Below are positions 15,763 through 22,704 of a stretch of 47,168 bases of DNA, piece after piece. The stretch comes from a virus. Under the pieces are notes generated by a model that was not told the origin of the DNA, ran no database searches, and saw nothing but the letters and a program-made list of their open reading frames with translations. Every line of letters begins with the position of its first letter. Within the stretch, counting starts at the first letter, position 1. A program made the position numbers and the translations under genes. Where the stretch lies: positions 1 through 47,168 of IMG/VR virus record IMGVR_UViG_3300012917_000007. One strand, 5' to 3'.

Positions 15763-15952
15763 CTCCCTTCAAGTGACGAAAAAGGTCCACCATCGCCCGC
15801 CTGTACTGCCCGGAAGCTACTCCATGATTCTCGTAGGCGATCTTGATCCTCATTCGAAGGCGATTGGGCAGCGAGAACCAGTGAGGCTTACACATCACGT
15901 GCCCGTCGCGCGGCACCACTACACACTCAGGGTAAGCGCACCTCATCACCAT
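15725..15952 (-). CDS. Small zinc-binding-type phage protein, 75 aa
   Basis: Three clustered start codons lie at 15952, 15949 and 15946; the last forms a TGATG overlap with the upstream stop. The pattern MRCAYPECVVVPRDGHVMCKPHWFSL gives Cys-x4-Cys...Cys-x2-His, a likely zinc site, followed by a helix LPNRLRMRIKIAY. The same pattern is common in small phage proteins encoded in packaging regions. Role unknown, perhaps nucleic-acid or protein binding. Confidence 0.6.
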   Translation of the reverse strand: MVMRCAYPECVVVPRDGHVMCKPHWFSLPNRLRMRIKIAYENHGVASGQYRRAMVDLFRHLKGDGRGSSESRHAP

Positions 15953-16707
15953 ACCCTGAAGACAGCCTTCCAATCGACATTGGTCAACGATACGACACTT
16001 CCGCTGGTGAAGTTCACTACGGCAAAAGTGTTGCTCGCGCCGGAGTTGGCATATCTGACGTTGATATTCGTGGCATCCAGAGTAACTGCTAAACCTCTTG
16101 ACACGGAGAGCACCGATCCGAAGACAGGTTGCAGGAGCTTATCGCCAATCGAATAACCCTGCTCTGCTGTTTTGCATACAAGCACCAGCTGACAGAACTT
16201 CGGAGTGAAGCCGAGCCCGTGCGCGATGGTGAGCGCACCGCCATCGGTAATCGTCTGCTCGGAGGACTCGAAGATTGCGATATTGCTATTGGTAATCGTC
16301 GCGCTCGCGACCTTCGCCCCGGTGATGGTGGCGGCAGCAATCTGCCCTGCTGTGATCGTCAGGTTGGCGATCTGCCCTGCGGTGATGGTGAGGTTTGCGA
16401 TGTTGCCTGCGAGGATCGTCCCCGAAGCGATATTTCCCCCGGTGATCGTTCCTGCAGCGATATTCGAACTCTGAATCGTGGCGGGAGCAATCTGCTGCGA
16501 CGTGATCGTCGCGTCTGCGATATTTTGAGCGCTGATAGTGGAAAGAGCGATCATCGCCCCGACGATCACTGCGTTTCCTATATCGGCAGGGCCGATTGCC
16601 TGAACCCCGGAACGGATAAAGGTGGGGTGCGGGTTTTGCTCAAGCCATGCCGGGATCTGGGTGAATTCCCCGGTCTCAGAGCGGATGAATGGATTGGGCT
16701 GGCTCAC
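15946..16707 (-). CDS. Decapeptide-repeat virion protein (possible fibre or decoration)
   Basis: 253 residues, GTG at 16707 behind GTGAGGAACCG and overlapping the upstream stop as GTGA. Residues about 51-144 are nine 10-residue repeats xxIAxxTIxx, a regular solenoid-like pattern expected to form a beta-helix or trimeric fibre shaft. The C-terminal 100 residues, starting ITDGGALTIAHGLGFTPKF, resemble the small receptor-tip or trimerisation domains of phage fibres and decoration proteins. Located far from the main fibre gene, so it may be a second fibre, a head fibre or a decoration protein. Confidence 0.65.
   Translation of the reverse strand: MSQPNPFIRSETGEFTQIPAWLEQNPHPTFIRSGVQAIGPADIGNAVIVGAMIALSTISAQNIADATITSQQIAPATIQSSNIAAGTITGGNIASGTILAGNIANLTITAGQIANLTITAGQIAAATITGAKVASATITNSNIAIFESSEQTITDGGALTIAHGLGFTPKFCQLVLVCKTAEQGYSIGDKLLQPVFGSVLSVSRGLAVTLDATNINVRYANSGASNTFAVVNFTSGSVVSLTNVDWKAVFRVW
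16276..16557 (-). repeat. Tandem 30-bp coding repeats (decapeptide solenoid)
   Basis: About nine copies of a 30-base unit encoding xxIAxxTIxx; neighbouring units at 16340-16420 are almost identical in DNA, so copy number probably varies by slippage or recombination. Confidence 0.8.
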
Positions 16708-16847
16708 CGGTTCCTCACAAAGGGACCTTCACGCCAAAGGTTATATGCCCCGATCGGGCTATCTTGCCGATAGACACAGGAATCGTCGCGCGACCAGCAA
16801 TACCAATATCCACGCCAGAATTTAAGTCTTGGCTTTGGTCGTGTCAT
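16704..16847 (-). CDS. Small conserved phage protein, 47 aa
   Basis: ATG at 16847 overlaps the upstream TGA as ATGA and the stop overlaps the next start as GTGA. The product reads MTRPKPRLKFWRGYWYCWSR... and ends with SPIGAYNLWREG; the W-x-Y-C start and (D/G)AYxxW end are typical of small phage proteins with this length. Filling the only gap in a tightly coupled gene string makes it convincing although it is short. Confidence 0.75.
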   Translation of the reverse strand: MTRPKPRLKFWRGYWYCWSRDDSCVYRQDSPIGAYNLWREGPFVRNR

Positions 16848-17152
16848 CGACCATCACCGGGATGCTTCTCGTACGGGTGCGCTGCCCGATCGAAAGCTCT
16901 CAGCATCGCTGCATCCAGCACCAGAGGCTTCATCGGGACCATGACCACACGTGGAGGTGCCTTCACGAAAGCCCTGACCATCGCCTGCTGATCGGCCATG
17001 TCCTTGGGAAGCGGGCAGTGAAGAATTCGAGCAATGTGCCCCGCGATCGTCTTGATATCCACATTCCACTTGAAGCGTACACCGAGAAGGTCAAGCATCC
17101 TGATAGCCGACTGTCTCTCGTCGGGCCGTAAAAGGATGACAGTGTTTCTCAC
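16844..17152 (-). CDS. Hypothetical protein, 102 aa
   Basis: ATGA overlaps on both sides. Helical, with MRNTVILLRPDERQSAIRML, a central AGHIARILHCPLPKDM and a C-terminal LVLDAAMLRAFDRAA. No recognised family; member of the packaging-region operon. Confidence 0.6.
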   Translation of the reverse strand: MRNTVILLRPDERQSAIRMLDLLGVRFKWNVDIKTIAGHIARILHCPLPKDMADQQAMVRAFVKAPPRVVMVPMKPLVLDAAMLRAFDRAAHPYEKHPGDGR

Positions 17153-17397
17153 TCCGGCTGCGCTCGTTCAGGCCATGTGGTGCTCAATCGTGACGGCTGA
17201 AGCGGCGAGCCGAAGGTGAGTAGCTTGAGCCACACCTTCCCACCTACGAGTACCTCGAGCCTCTCGCGCCATGAGAGCTTCCAGCACGAGACGACCGGAC
17301 CATCAGGCGGCGGTCCTCTCCACGCGGGAAGGGGCAAGTACTCGGGCTGATCTTCAGCGAAGACAACATTCTGCTGATCGAAAGTGATGGGCTCCAT
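17149..17397 (-). CDS. Conserved phage hypothetical protein, 82 aa
   Basis: ATG at 17397 behind GGAGAGAAGA. The pattern FAEDQPEYLPLPAW, then SCWKLSWRERLEVLVGGKVWLKLLTFG, is one I recognise as recurring in small phage proteins of proteobacterial phages, where a CWxLs..ER segment is the hallmark. No assigned function in the family to my knowledge. Confidence 0.7.
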   Translation of the reverse strand: MEPITFDQQNVVFAEDQPEYLPLPAWRGPPPDGPVVSCWKLSWRERLEVLVGGKVWLKLLTFGSPLQPSRLSTTWPERAQPE

Positions 17398-17406
17398 TCT
17401 TCTCTC

Positions 17407-17646
17407 CTATTGGAAAAGCTCCCAGCGATGGGTCACTGGCGACCAGCGCCATTCGAGATCTTTGTAGAGGATTCGAAGATCCTCGAGCCGCGCTCCTTGC
17501 GAGATGAGCTTCGCAAGCTCACCCTTCAAGTCATACGATACTTGCTCTTCGGTTGCTTGTCCTCCTCGGCGAGCCAGTCGATCGTGTAGGGCGCGGGGCC
17601 GAGTTTTCTTGGCGGCGGGACGAGGCTTACGGGTCTTGCCATGCAC
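17407..17646 (-). CDS. Hypothetical protein overlapping terminase end, 79 aa
   Basis: The GTG at 17646 has GGAGG five bases upstream but lies within the last 120 bases of the large terminase gene, in another frame. A TTG overlapping the terminase stop (17530) would give only the last 40 residues, which are the more protein-like part (KGELAKLISQGARLEDLRILY). The N-terminal Arg/Lys/Pro-rich part may not be translated. Function unknown. Confidence 0.45.
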   Translation of the reverse strand: MHGKTRKPRPAAKKTRPRALHDRLARRGGQATEEQVSYDLKGELAKLISQGARLEDLRILYKDLEWRWSPVTHRWELFQ

Positions 17647-18992
17647 ATATACCTCCAGTCGTCAGCTGCATGATCCTCGCCCTCGGTGTCGAGATCTTCC
17701 GCATTGACCTTATCATGCTGCAAGGGTGGGATGGTGCGGATCGAGTCGACGCAGGTGCCGAAAGTATAGATCATCGGAATGCCTTCAGTGCCGCGCATTC
17801 GTGCCCGGATCTGATCCCAGCCAGACTTCCGTTTCACGGTCGCGCGCCGCAAGGCAAGGGGTGGCCGATCTTTCGCCTTGAATCCCTCCATCCGCTCGGC
17901 GATCGTCGGGCCTCTGCCCTTTTCCCATGCATCGAGACCCGCAACGGTGAAGGCGGTCTTCTCGGCTTCAGCTTGCGTCTCGCGTGCGTGGATTCCCTTG
18001 GCGATATCTTCCGCCTCGAGCCGGATTCCCACATTCGGCTGGCCCGGGACACAGCCGTACCACTCCCGGTACCGGATCAACGAGCCTCGGGGAAAGAAGA
18101 CCTCATCCAAACCACGGCGTGCAGGGTCGTCTTCAGCCATCGCCCACCAGCCGATCGAAAAGGGCTTCGCGTAACCCCAGTCAAACGACCGGAAGCGCGT
18201 CCAGTGGGCTGGGATGGTGAGGGGAGGTATAACCAGCGCCTGCGACCAGCAATCGAAGTAGGCCCCTTCAACCGCATCCCAATCCCCATGGATCCACGCC
18301 TTGACCAAAGCATCCGACCCGACAAGGTGCAACCGGTCAATGTAGGTCGGGTCGGCCTCTAAGAGCTTGGGATTGTCTTCCAAGAGCGCCGGGATCCAGA
18401 TCCGTTCGATGATCTTGCCAGTCGGCAGCTTCTCCGGAATGACTTCGAATCCCAAAGGGGCCGGTGTGACATAGCGAGCCTTGACCCACTGATGCCCGGG
18501 CCCTCCGGGGTTGCCGGTATTCTTCATCTGACAAGGGACACCCTTGGCCGAGCGCAGCGCCGCATGGAGCTTGAGTATCGGTGTTGGCGAGGCGAAGGTC
18601 GTCACCTCCTCAACATAGATCCGGGTATAGGCATGACCCTGATAGCGCAATGCATCATCATCACGCTCGAGGTACCGGAACTTCATCCTCGCCCCGCCGG
18701 GCATGGTGAATGTCTTGATCTGCTCATTCCAGCGGGCCCCGATGGGAAGGTAGAGCTCCTTCGCCCGGGCCATCATCTCCTCAAGCTGCGTCAACTCGCG
18801 CCGGAAGACGACCCCGATTGCCGCACTGCGGTAGGTGAAGGCATGATCCATCCAGTCGCCCATGACACCATCCGTCTTGCCCGGCCCGCGCCCGCCGCCG
18901 AAGAAGACCTCATAAATTGGACAGGTGATGAAGGCTTCCTGCTTCGGCTGGGGAGCCCAGATGCATTCCCTGATCTTCTCAACATTGCCCAT
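17526..18992 (-). CDS. Terminase large subunit
   Basis: 488 residues. ATPase domain: Walker A GGGRGPGKT (residues 32-40), Walker B IYVEE (125-129), coupling-type motif NTGNPGGPGHQWVK (158-171). C-terminal RNase H-like nuclease: first acid in FDWGYAKPFSIGWW (D271), later acids in the EDLDTEGEDHAADDW segment. This is the motor that cuts concatemeric DNA and pumps it through the portal. It follows the small terminase and small genes, the standard order. The nuclease-fold features and the glycine-rich Walker A variant fit the Terminase_6 type; packaging strategy (headful or cohesive) cannot be read from the sequence. Confidence 0.88.
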   Translation of the reverse strand: MGNVEKIRECIWAPQPKQEAFITCPIYEVFFGGGRGPGKTDGVMGDWMDHAFTYRSAAIGVVFRRELTQLEEMMARAKELYLPIGARWNEQIKTFTMPGGARMKFRYLERDDDALRYQGHAYTRIYVEEVTTFASPTPILKLHAALRSAKGVPCQMKNTGNPGGPGHQWVKARYVTPAPLGFEVIPEKLPTGKIIERIWIPALLEDNPKLLEADPTYIDRLHLVGSDALVKAWIHGDWDAVEGAYFDCWSQALVIPPLTIPAHWTRFRSFDWGYAKPFSIGWWAMAEDDPARRGLDEVFFPRGSLIRYREWYGCVPGQPNVGIRLEAEDIAKGIHARETQAEAEKTAFTVAGLDAWEKGRGPTIAERMEGFKAKDRPPLALRRATVKRKSGWDQIRARMRGTEGIPMIYTFGTCVDSIRTIPPLQHDKVNAEDLDTEGEDHAADDWRYMCMARPVSLVPPPRKLGPAPYTIDWLAEEDKQPKSKYRMT

Positions 18993-19008
18993 TGAGACTC
19001 AACAATCC

Positions 19009-19209
19009 TCAAGGCTTCTCGGGGTTGGGCCTCTCGGCTGTCTCGTTCTTGAAGGCCCGGACTTGCTCATTGGGGAAGGTCCAGATCTGCCCCGACTCGA
19101 GGAAGACAGTCCAGTAGAGGGAATGCTCAATCGATTCCCATGTCACGAGGTGCGCCAAGCCGCACCCTTTGGGCGTCTGGAGCCAGAGGGGCGGGTTGAG
19201 TTGCAGCAT
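19009..19209 (-). CDS. Hypothetical protein, 66 aa
   Basis: ATG at 19209 overlaps the upstream stop as TGATG. Trp/Leu-rich beta-type product (HLVTWESIEHSLYWTVFLES, then IWTFPNEQVRAF) that looks like a compact small domain. Sits 16 bases before the large terminase. No family recognised. Confidence 0.6.
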   Translation of the reverse strand: MLQLNPPLWLQTPKGCGLAHLVTWESIEHSLYWTVFLESGQIWTFPNEQVRAFKNETAERPNPEKP

Positions 19210-19673
19210 CAGTCACGCCGGATTGGCGGTACGTCGACCGGGGTAGCTTGAATGGCGAGCACCTCAGTCAGCACGATATCGATCACGGAAGGTGGCGGCG
19301 GCACCGCTGGCGGCATCCACTGATCCTCGTACGGCTCCATGGGGACAGTCTTCCCGACGAGGTCATGCCGACAGTCGCCGCAGAAGGTGACCTGCCCGTT
19401 GGTCACGATCGAGTGGCACAGGACGATCTTGGGCACCTCCGACCCGTCAGGCCTCTTCCAGCCGCCGCTCGAGATGACGAGGGACGGGGTAAAGGTCGGG
19501 GCTTCGTGATTCCCGTTGAAGCTCCACTGGTAGCCGCCCGGGTAGTTGGTCTCAGGGTGAGGCTTGGTAGGCTGCTCGACATTGAAGACGTGAGGATGCT
19601 TGCACCCCGGGCACCACCAGACCCACCCTACTGGCCCCGCCTCATCCACCAGCCGCTGGAGGAGCTCACCCAA
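19209..19673 (-). CDS. DUF6527-like zinc-binding phage protein, 154 aa
   Basis: TTG start at 19673. Features: VWWCPGCKHPHVFNV (CxxC zinc half-site), NGNHEAPTFTPSLVI, LCHSIVTNGQVTFCGDCRHDL (second Cys/His cluster with CGDCxH). This set, with 'PTFtPSl' and 'CHsfvt.G.i.f..Dc.H.l.G', matches small phage proteins of the DUF6527 type, of unknown function. The C-terminal 35 residues are Pro-rich and poorly conserved in character. The unusual TTG start is forced by the open frame; a GTG at codon 9 is an alternative. Confidence 0.7.
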   Translation of the reverse strand: MGELLQRLVDEAGPVGWVWWCPGCKHPHVFNVEQPTKPHPETNYPGGYQWSFNGNHEAPTFTPSLVISSGGWKRPDGSEVPKIVLCHSIVTNGQVTFCGDCRHDLVGKTVPMEPYEDQWMPPAVPPPPSVIDIVLTEVLAIQATPVDVPPIRRD

Positions 19674-19752
19674 AGAAGAATCCCCAAGTCGCGCTCACCA
19701 CTACCGCCAGCATCATCGCCAGCCAGAGGAAGGGGTTCGGATCGGGCTTCAT
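19666..19752 (-). CDS. Tiny single-span membrane protein, 28 aa
   Basis: ATG at 19752 overlaps the upstream stop as ATGA. The product is MKPDPNPF followed by a hydrophobic segment LWLAMMLAVVVSATWGFFFG, a single membrane helix. Short hydrophobic proteins of this kind are frequent in phage late operons, but its role is unknown. Confidence 0.55.
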   Translation of the reverse strand: MKPDPNPFLWLAMMLAVVVSATWGFFFG

Positions 19753-19871
19753 GCGAAATATGCTGAAGCCCACCGGTAGAACCGTCCACGATAGCGCCTG
19801 CGTTCCAGCGCATCGATGCGAGATGCCTCGCGTCGGGTGTAGCGCCTGTGGAAGAACCACCGTCGTTTCAC
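19749..19871 (-). CDS. Tiny basic protein, 40 aa
   Basis: GTG at 19871 overlaps the upstream stop as GTGA, and the stop overlaps the next start. Product starts MKRRWFFHRRYTRREASRID and is Arg/Tyr/Trp-rich with a charge that suggests nucleic-acid contact. A longer in-frame ATG at 19964 lies inside the upstream gene and is less likely. Function unknown. Confidence 0.5.
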   Translation of the reverse strand: MKRRWFFHRRYTRREASRIDALERRRYRGRFYRWASAYFA

Positions 19872-20116
19872 GTGGAACGCTTGAACTTGATAGGGGGTGA
19901 GAGGAAGGGCTTCACGTCTGGCGCTGCCTCGCGCGGCAGGGCGCGCCGCTGGAGCTGGATGCAACGCTCGGCCGCGTGCGGCTCGTGGGGCAGGCGGATC
20001 ATGTAGCCGGTCGAGAAGACCGTATCGGCGCAGACGATCTCCTCAATCTTGGGCTGCTCGCACCCGATGAGGAAAAGCGCGATCAGTGCTGCGTAGGTTT
20101 GTTCTTTTCCAGCCAC
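19868..20116 (-). CDS. Putative small lipoprotein, 82 aa
   Basis: GTG at 20116 inside the end of the small terminase gene gives AGKEQTYAALIALFLIGC, a short signal sequence with lipobox LIGC, then CEQPKIEEIVCADTV. A longer ATG at 20158 would add 14 mostly charged residues before the signal and is less suitable. The mature part has Cys pairs and a basic C-terminus. It would be anchored to the inner or outer membrane. Possible superinfection or lysis role, not proven. Confidence 0.5.
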   Translation of the reverse strand: MAGKEQTYAALIALFLIGCEQPKIEEIVCADTVFSTGYMIRLPHEPHAAERCIQLQRRALPREAAPDVKPFLSPPIKFKRST

Positions 20117-20730
20117 TCGGCCTTGTCCTTGGGGTGATTGACGCCCTGCACGTACCACTCCCTGTTGTCGGTGATGACCGTATCGACAAACATCCCTTGC
20201 GTCCGGGCGAGGGAGTCCAAGACTTCCTTCCGGTTGATGAGCTTCACCTTGGCCGTGTGCCCCACGATCCGCCCGTCCACCTTGATCCCCTCAAGCTCGA
20301 AGGACTGAATCATGGCGGCTTGGTCTTGAGAGAGCTCATGAATCGGCTTCAGGTGCCCTTCTGTGGTGAAGAATCCCCTCGTATCCAGCCACGCGAGCTT
20401 GGCGTAGGTGTGCAGGATCCGGTTGACCGTCACCGCGAACTGTTCCTGCACCAGCACCCGCCAGCGCTCAGTCAGGTAGACAAGGTCGACGTGTTTGAGG
20501 AGGGTGTTGGCCTTCACCATCGCCTTGGCCGGGTCGGGCTCCTTGAAGACCTTCCGATAGGCTTCCGTCCTGCCAGCCCGGATCCACATCTCGAAGAAGT
20601 CAGCCTCTTCAGCCGGGAGCCGGTACAGGACCTCGAGGTCCTCCTCGCTCCATGGAACCCCGCCAATCAGAGCGACATCCATCCTCGGAGCGCGTGGAGT
20701 GCTACCGTTTCCGTTGATTTCTTCGCCCAT
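20083..20730 (-). CDS. Terminase small subunit
   Basis: 215 residues from the ATG at 20730, which has GGAGG four bases upstream; the longer ATG at 20772 lacks a ribosome site. A helical N-terminal DNA-binding part (WIRAGRTEAYRKVF) precedes an oligomerisation region and the typical small-terminase end (LAWLDTRGFFTTEGHLKPIHELSQ, then KEVLDSLARTQGMF), where 'G.lk.i.el' and 'D.laR..GM' are conserved in Terminase_2-like proteins. It recognises the packaging site and recruits the large subunit. First gene of the late operon after the divergent promoter node. Confidence 0.75.
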   Translation of the reverse strand: MGEEINGNGSTPRAPRMDVALIGGVPWSEEDLEVLYRLPAEEADFFEMWIRAGRTEAYRKVFKEPDPAKAMVKANTLLKHVDLVYLTERWRVLVQEQFAVTVNRILHTYAKLAWLDTRGFFTTEGHLKPIHELSQDQAAMIQSFELEGIKVDGRIVGHTAKVKLINRKEVLDSLARTQGMFVDTVITDNREWYVQGVNHPKDKAEWLEKNKPTQH

Positions 20731-20891
20731 ATCCCTCCAAAGGACGCCCGGCTGAATCGTGGCCGCAAGCACAAGCCGGGTCGTGAACGCGCGCCATGAC
20801 AGGAGGAGACGAGGTCAGCGCTGCGAGCGAGCTATTCCGGGTTGGCCGGATTGCCAAGCACTCTACCGGGTAATCTGTTGAAAATCAAATC

Positions 20892-20920
20892 GGTATAAAT
20901 AGTTGACACTATCCTGTCAA
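20892..20920 (-). promoter_or_regulatory. Sigma-70-type promoter of the late (packaging) operon
   Basis: On the minus strand, -35 TTGACA (20920-20915), 17-base spacer, -10 TATACC (20897-20892). Start of transcription near 20885 gives an about 155-base leader before the small terminase. The -35 overlaps the opposite promoter's spacer, so both cannot be open at the same time. Confidence 0.65.
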
Positions 20921-20933
20921 GGTGAGCTATAAT
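20903..20933 (+). promoter_or_regulatory. Sigma-70-type promoter of the early operon with palindromic operator
   Basis: -35 TTGACA (20903-20908), 19-base spacer, consensus -10 TATAAT (20928-20933). TTGACA-N6-TGTCAA (20903-20920) is a perfect inverted repeat shared by the two divergent -35 boxes and looks like an operator or dimer-binding site. The wide spacer suggests a regulator may help. Confidence 0.65.
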
Positions 20934-20939
20934 CCAATT

Positions 20940-21271
20940 GCCCGTCAATGAATTACGGGCATCAGTACGAAGGAAGCGGGAAGGCCGGATTCTCGAAGTT
21001 GCGCCACCGGTCTGGAGAATCTCCCGCCAAGGGCTGGGAAGACGGTCGAAGCTGCAGGTACCAGCAGACTGCCCCAGTGCTGAGTAAGCCGGGTGCGTGG
21101 CATGAGCTTCGCCGAATAAAACGGAATCATCCGGACCCCCGCGAGGGGATACTGATGGACTCATGGTGGTTCGGCTCCGATCGCAATCGTGGGCAAGGAG
21201 GGGTTTGCGAGCCCTAAACCGTCATGCTGCCGTGGGTCCTTCAGTGTGTCTTCGTAAAAAGGAGAAATATC
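20940..21271 (+). ncRNA. Structured 330-nt leader RNA of the early operon (unclassified)
   Basis: From the predicted transcription start to the first early gene there is no convincing gene. Structures visible: a hairpin at the 5' end (GCCCGT...ACGGGC, 20940-20960); a long stem with GCGGGA/TCCCGC outside and GATTCTC/GAGAATC inside, separated by a 6-base one-sided bulge (20976-21027); GCTG/CAGC (21051-21065); a CCCC-GCGA-GGGG GNRA tetraloop hairpin (about 21137-21148); and GGTTT/AAACC (21202-21220). An open frame 20948-21217 exists but lacks a ribosome site. It could be a regulatory leader or a stable small RNA; no known class recognised. Confidence 0.5.
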
Positions 21272-21601
21272 GTGAGCGAACAAACTGCTGTACGGCTCGT
21301 CAAGGGCCGGGATGGATGGAAGGCTGAGTCGATGGTGGATTTCGATGGCGAGCAGAAGCTCACCGTGAGCACCTACAAAGGCGGTAAGGGCGTACTCACC
21401 ATCGCTAGCGTGGCAAAGCACGTGGACGGCATGATGAGTTTCGAGATCTGCGGCGACTACCTGAAGCGTGTTATGAATGTCGAAGCTCGCGCCACCGAGA
21501 AGAACGTGATGGCGCAGCAGCAACAGGTACTAGGCGTCCTTTCAACCCTGCTCGATGATGCCCGCACCTTCTATAAGATCAAGGCCGCGAGGCTATCGTG
21601 A
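21272..21601 (+). CDS. Early hypothetical protein, 109 aa
   Basis: GTG at 21272 behind AAAAGGAGAAATATC; the ATG at 21224 has no ribosome site. First gene after the structured leader. Beta-rich N-terminal half (VRLVKGRDGWKAESMVDFDG) and a helical C-terminal half (MNVEARATEKNVMAQQQQVLG). No family recognised. Early position suggests a host-takeover or regulatory role. Confidence 0.65.
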   Translation: MSEQTAVRLVKGRDGWKAESMVDFDGEQKLTVSTYKGGKGVLTIASVAKHVDGMMSFEICGDYLKRVMNVEARATEKNVMAQQQQVLGVLSTLLDDARTFYKIKAARLS

Positions 21602-21729
21602 AGGTCCTCGCGCTGATCAAGAAGGCCTACCGCGACGGTAGGGTCAGCCTCAACGAGGCCGTTTGTGCATTGTTGAGATTCAACAACAGCATGAGCCCGG
21701 GTGATGCTCTCCGGTTACTGGGAGTGTGA
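21598..21729 (+). CDS. Small early protein, 43 aa
   Basis: GTG at 21598 overlaps the upstream stop as GTGA. Product begins MKVLALIKKAYRDGRVSLNE and is a small two-helix protein (LNEAVCALLRFNNSMSPGDALRLL) similar in look to minimal helical regulators. No family recognised. Confidence 0.6.
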   Translation: MKVLALIKKAYRDGRVSLNEAVCALLRFNNSMSPGDALRLLGV

Positions 21730-21732
21730 TCC

Positions 21733-21933
21733 ATGTACGAATCCCCGGGAAAGGTGATCGCGACGTTCGGGAAGTACCGGGTAGTCGAGGAGCATAACGG
21801 CTTCAGCAAGTATTCAATGTGGGGCCCTGATCTGGCCGGTCGTGACTGCCGGATGGGGCGCTACTCGGACACAGGGTCGGCATTTCGATCGGCCCACTGT
21901 CTCAATATCCCTGACCAAAAGGAGCAGCCATGA
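21733..21933 (+). CDS. Small early protein, 66 aa
   Basis: ATG at 21733 three bases after the upstream stop; overlaps the next start. Beta-type product with GKVIATFGKYRVVEEHNGFSK and a second part with DLAGRDCRMGRYSD. No family recognised. Confidence 0.55.
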   Translation: MYESPGKVIATFGKYRVVEEHNGFSKYSMWGPDLAGRDCRMGRYSDTGSAFRSAHCLNIPDQKEQP

Positions 21934-22211
21934 AGAACCCATTCGGCAAGAGCAGGAAGCCCGGCAACGCTTACGCGGTTGTGGAGTCGGGCAGCTGGAA
22001 GTGGGAGATCCTGAAGCTCTACAAGAGCCTCGAATCTTCGAAGAAGGACCCCTACGCGAGGGCGTTTTGCTTCGTGCATGGGTTTGCAGATGAGTATGGC
22101 GACACCTACCTTACCGATATCCCGGGAGCTTATCCGGCGCTCGAGAAGGCGCTCGCCGCGATGACGCTCAACACGATGGTTGGGCCGGAGCTGGTGGAAG
22201 AGCAGCCATGA
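21930..22211 (+). CDS. Small early protein, 93 aa
   Basis: ATGA overlap with the upstream stop, ribosome site AAAGGAGCAGCC. Aromatic-rich alpha/beta product (SWKWEILKLYKSLES, ARAFCFVHGFADEYGDTY). No family recognised. Confidence 0.6.
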   Translation: MKNPFGKSRKPGNAYAVVESGSWKWEILKLYKSLESSKKDPYARAFCFVHGFADEYGDTYLTDIPGAYPALEKALAAMTLNTMVGPELVEEQP

Positions 22212-22522
22212 CCACAGCACTCGAATCCGTAGTAGCAAGACGCACCACCCTCACCGTGGAGGAGCGCGAGGTTGAGGTGAGCCTCGTGCCGGGGGACGTC
22301 AAGACAGCGACGCCTGAGAGTATCTCTTTCCACTTGGTCGGGCTGCACGAGAAATCCGACAGGTCGATCCCGCTGCCTATGCTTCTGAGGCTGGCGGGTT
22401 ACGAGGTGAAGCTCGCCAAACTCGCAAAGGGTGAAGCAAGGCTCTCCCCTGCCGACGAGATCAAGAAGCTGTTCGATGAGAGTCCTGAGCTTCGAGCACT
22501 CGAAGCGAGGAGCAGAGAATGA
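22208..22522 (+). CDS. Small early protein, 104 aa
   Basis: ATGA overlap at the start and at the end. Charged beta start (TTLTVEEREVEVSLVPGDVK) and a helical C-terminal part ending EIKKLFDESPELRALEARSRE. No family recognised. Confidence 0.6.
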   Translation: MTTALESVVARRTTLTVEEREVEVSLVPGDVKTATPESISFHLVGLHEKSDRSIPLPMLLRLAGYEVKLAKLAKGEARLSPADEIKKLFDESPELRALEARSRE

Positions 22523-22704
22523 GCACCCACAAAAAGGTCTACCTCGGCGACAGTGTGTATGCGGAAGACACCGGGTACAACATCAGGCTCACCACGGAGA
22601 ATGGGCTTTCCGATGATCCGAGCAATAAGATCTATCTCGAGCCCGAAGTTCTCGAAGCTCTCGTAAGATGGCTCGACAGGAGGAAAAATGAGTTGGAAAC
22701 CTGA
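22519..22704 (+). CDS. Small early protein, 61 aa
   Basis: ATGA overlap with the upstream stop. Product KKVYLGDSVYAEDTGYNIRL then helix LEPEVLEALVRWLDRRKNEL; its pattern (short beta meander with 'xVYLGDSVYxE') resembles small phage proteins of unknown function seen in early regions. No activity inferred. Confidence 0.6.
   Translation: MSTHKKVYLGDSVYAEDTGYNIRLTTENGLSDDPSNKIYLEPEVLEALVRWLDRRKNELET

Noticed and set aside
16276-16557. Possible CRISPR array from 30-bp repeats
   Set aside because: Repeats are contiguous without spacers and lie in frame within a gene, so they are coding tandem repeats.
20948-21217. 89-codon open frame inside the early leader
   Set aside because: No ribosome site and the region is dominated by RNA stems; kept as a possible alternative only.
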